Source of the DNA: Symsagittifera roscoffensis
Lineage: Eukaryota; Xenacoelomorpha; Acoela; Convolutidae
Assembly: GCF_963678635.1 (NCBI RefSeq)
Contig: NW_026971114.1
Coordinates: 1-54,610 of the forward strand
Direction: 5' to 3'
DNA: 54,610 bases
Shown here: positions 52,656 to 54,610 of the stretch, one piece after another
Layout: every line of letters begins with the position of its first letter
Position numbering within the stretch: position 1 is the first letter of the stretch
Notes under the pieces: generated by a model
The model's database searches: none
What the model saw: only the letters and a program-made list of their open reading frames with translations
Told to the model about the DNA's origin: nothing
Position numbers and translations under genes: made by a program

Positions 52656-53083
52656 AGCTCTCGACTCGGGCGTGGCTCCACCTGCCTCAGATAATCTGCA
52701 TATGTGTCTAAATGCATCAAAGTGAACTCGGATGGTTCACTCAGATTTCTGATCACCTGGTGTCCAGCCACTGAAATTATCGACTGTATCTTGCTTCCTT
52801 GAGGCACCATGCCGAACCTCTGACCTGAGATCACATTTAGTTTCATGCTCAAACTGCTTGGTGCTTTAGTTTCTTCGAACTCCGTTGCTTCGAAGGTATT
52901 AAGTTGCTCCTGAAGTTTCTCATTCTCCAGTTCAAGTATCACTTTTTGTTCGATCTCTTTCGTCACCAGTTCCTGCTGCACTCTATATAGAGCGTCCCTC
53001 GCGGCTGCCCTATAATCGATCTTGAAGTCATCAGCCGCAGTTGCTGGTTCCAGTTCACGTGTCTCCTCTGTTACCGCTTGCAT
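52640..53083 (-). pseudogene. Gag-protease linker region, copy A
   Basis: A 147-codon frame with a coiled-coil stretch (KEIEQKVILELENEKLQEQL) and a conserved block VISGQRFGMVPQGSK...SVAGHQVIRNLSEPSEFTLMH. It matches 24282-24937 of E1 but keeps the reading frame that E1 loses. About 49 bases that E1 has near 24910-24960 are missing here at about 53133, which separates it from gag. Confidence 0.8.
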
Positions 53084-54610
53084 TTTCTTTGCCGCCAGCT
53101 CTTGAGGTTTATCCTTTCTGCGTGCCTCCGCTCATGTCTTGGATGCTTGATGTCTGCCACTGCATCCCAGAATTGCGGACAATCTGATTTAAAATGACCT
53201 TCCAAGTTGCAAAAGAAACATCTCGGGCCAAATTTTGCAATTACTCCTCTCATGAAATCCTCATGGTCCAATTCTGACGCATCTTCGTCCTCGAGGCTAG
53301 AGCCTATTGCTTTCTTGCCTTGTTTGTAAGTTGGGCATGCTGACACATGATGGTCCGTTGAACTGCAATTGGCACAAGAGCGTCTCTTGTCCATATCATC
53401 ACTCGGTTTGTACCAGTTGATCCCTTGGTTTGCTGGTCCGTTGTTAAAATTGCCATAATTGTTCTTGTAGTATCCAGATCTCGAAGGAGGTTTCAACAAA
53501 AGATACTTTTTTGACTTGAGCTTCAACTCCTCTGGTGTTGGCGCATTGGTTGATAGTGGCCTGTAATGCGTTGCTAGCATCGTTCGAAGTTCATCATTCT
53601 TCACACCAACGATGAATTTTGAGGCTACGGCCAGGTTCATCCTTCGGTTTGACTCATCCGGTTGGCTGCGTCTTCTCAGCATTTCCAAGTCATCGAGAAA
53701 CTTGTCTATCGTTTCATCTTCTCGTTGCCTCCGTTTCTCGAAACGCATCATCGCTTGGTGCCCCTGCACCCCTGATCCGAAACGGTTCAACAAGATTTCG
53801 AAGATTTTCTTAGCTGTGTCACGCTGATATTGCTTCTTGGCCATGACACAGTTCAGGGCTGTCCCTTCCAAGTTGCTGGTGAGCGCACTGCATTCCTGTC
53901 TCTCCGACAAGTCCTCTTCCTCAAAATGCAGCTTCATTACCTCTATCCAGGTATCAATAGAGCCATCAGATTCATCTTTATAGCATCTTGGTTTCCTAAA
54001 GAGTCTTCTGGACTTCTCACTGCGTTCATTGGTTCTGGATAACCTTGTAAGGAATGTCTCCAAAGACCTGTTTAGGGGTTCAAATGCTGTGGCCATTGCC
54101 GTAGCATCCCTTGAGTTTCCCGCCTGAGTGTCCTCACACCTCGTCAAAGGCTCTGTATGCGGTGCATCCCTGCAATCCGAATCGCCGTGAGTGTTTCCCG
54201 CATGCCCCCTGTTACCGGAATCACTTCTCCCAGTCGCATGTGTGCCTCGCGTTGGTCGTTCATTAGAGGTCTGTCTGTTCCTCGTTGAACTTGCTCTTCT
54301 GTTCGGGCCCCATGTTCCATTACCCCTTCTGGCATAGCCTGATGAACTGCCCCTGCCTCTAGTGGATCCATACGTCTTCCTCTTTTGATGTTCATTGAAG
54401 TTCACCCTCGGCTCCCTGCTGGGACCTCCCGAGTTCGGTTCTCCTTCTTTTGGTCCACTCTTGCTGCTTAGTAGCCCGTCCAACCTATCCATGATAGCCT
54501 GAGTTCGCCTCTCCATCATCGCGTCTATCTTTGTGTCAAGAGTCCCAAGAGACTGCTCTTGCTGCACTCTTAACTTCTCCATGTCGTCTCTTAAGCGTAA
54601 CTCTCGCTGT
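53071..54610 (-). pseudogene. Gag, copy A (cut by window edge)
   Basis: Frame open from the right edge for more than 500 codons. It has the end of the coiled coil (MEKLRVQQEQSLGTLD), a Gly/Arg-rich region (RKTYGSTRGRGSSSGY), the capsid domain (MKLHFEEEDLSERQECSALT; TIDKFLDDLEMLRR) and two CCHC zinc knuckles, C-A-N-C...H...C (C-x2-C-x4-H-x4-C) and C-F-F-C...H...C of the same spacing. Both knuckles are complete, unlike in E1. Gag would form the particle and bind the RNA. The start lies outside the window. The frame closes after a frameshift caused by the 49-base loss near 53133. Confidence 0.9.

Noticed and set aside
37944-54610. A non-standard genetic code (TAG reassigned) as the explanation for the stops
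   Set aside because: TAA, TGA and frameshifts also interrupt the same regions, so decay explains the data better; kept only as a lower-scored finding.

Overview
The window is a eukaryotic, probably invertebrate metazoan, repeat cluster. It is built almost entirely from decayed copies of one unusually large Ty3/gypsy-type retroelement family. On the minus strand the protein order is gag, aspartic protease, reverse transcriptase (RT), RNase H and integrase. Every copy carries frameshifts and in-frame stops. I see no host gene, tRNA, rRNA, bacterial operon or CRISPR array. The species cannot be told from the sequence.

Three copies can be recognised. Copy A (54610 down to about 35430, minus strand, its 5' end cut by the window edge) has the fullest layout. 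It runs gag 54610-52640, protease 52655-51693, RT 51696-50638, RNase H plus a long acidic linker 50628-48658, integrase 48707-46961, and a macrodomain-like segment 46820-46282. A conserved non-coding spacer follows (46281-45940), then an ORF3 region of nearly 8 kb (45919-37944). ORF3 starts with a coiled-coil protein. It continues with an SGNH/GDSL hydrolase domain whose catalytic blocks are all visible, a second domain with a GxND-like block, a low-complexity part and a large conserved C-terminal part. Copy E1 lies directly downstream (about 34900 down to 3000, minus strand). It is the same element with the SGNH part deleted, swollen by three separate direct tandem duplications: 4.97 kb (leader, gag and protease start, x2), about 3.4 kb (integrase core to ORF3, x2) and 1,819 bp (ORF3 C-terminal part, x4). 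Copy E0 is a very diverged plus-strand relic of the ORF3 C-terminus at 1-600.

The non-coding flanks carry their own structure. The leaders upstream of gag (27616-28936 and 32586-34900) hold a CCGGATTG-type minisatellite and scattered single motifs. The flanks downstream of ORF3 (3032-4607 and 35437-37943) hold an 0.8-kb tandem repeat in copy A and a hairpin whose stem covaries among three copies. I could not match a leader to a 3' flank as a clean LTR pair.

By family knowledge, gag and pol would make the particle, process it, copy RNA to DNA and integrate it. The roles of the macrodomain-like tail and of ORF3 with its SGNH domain are unknown. The most interesting content is this pairing of a macrodomain-like pol tail with a huge SGNH-bearing third ORF. 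Next come the shared defects of the two copies, the covarying hairpin and the repeated off-frame tandem duplications.
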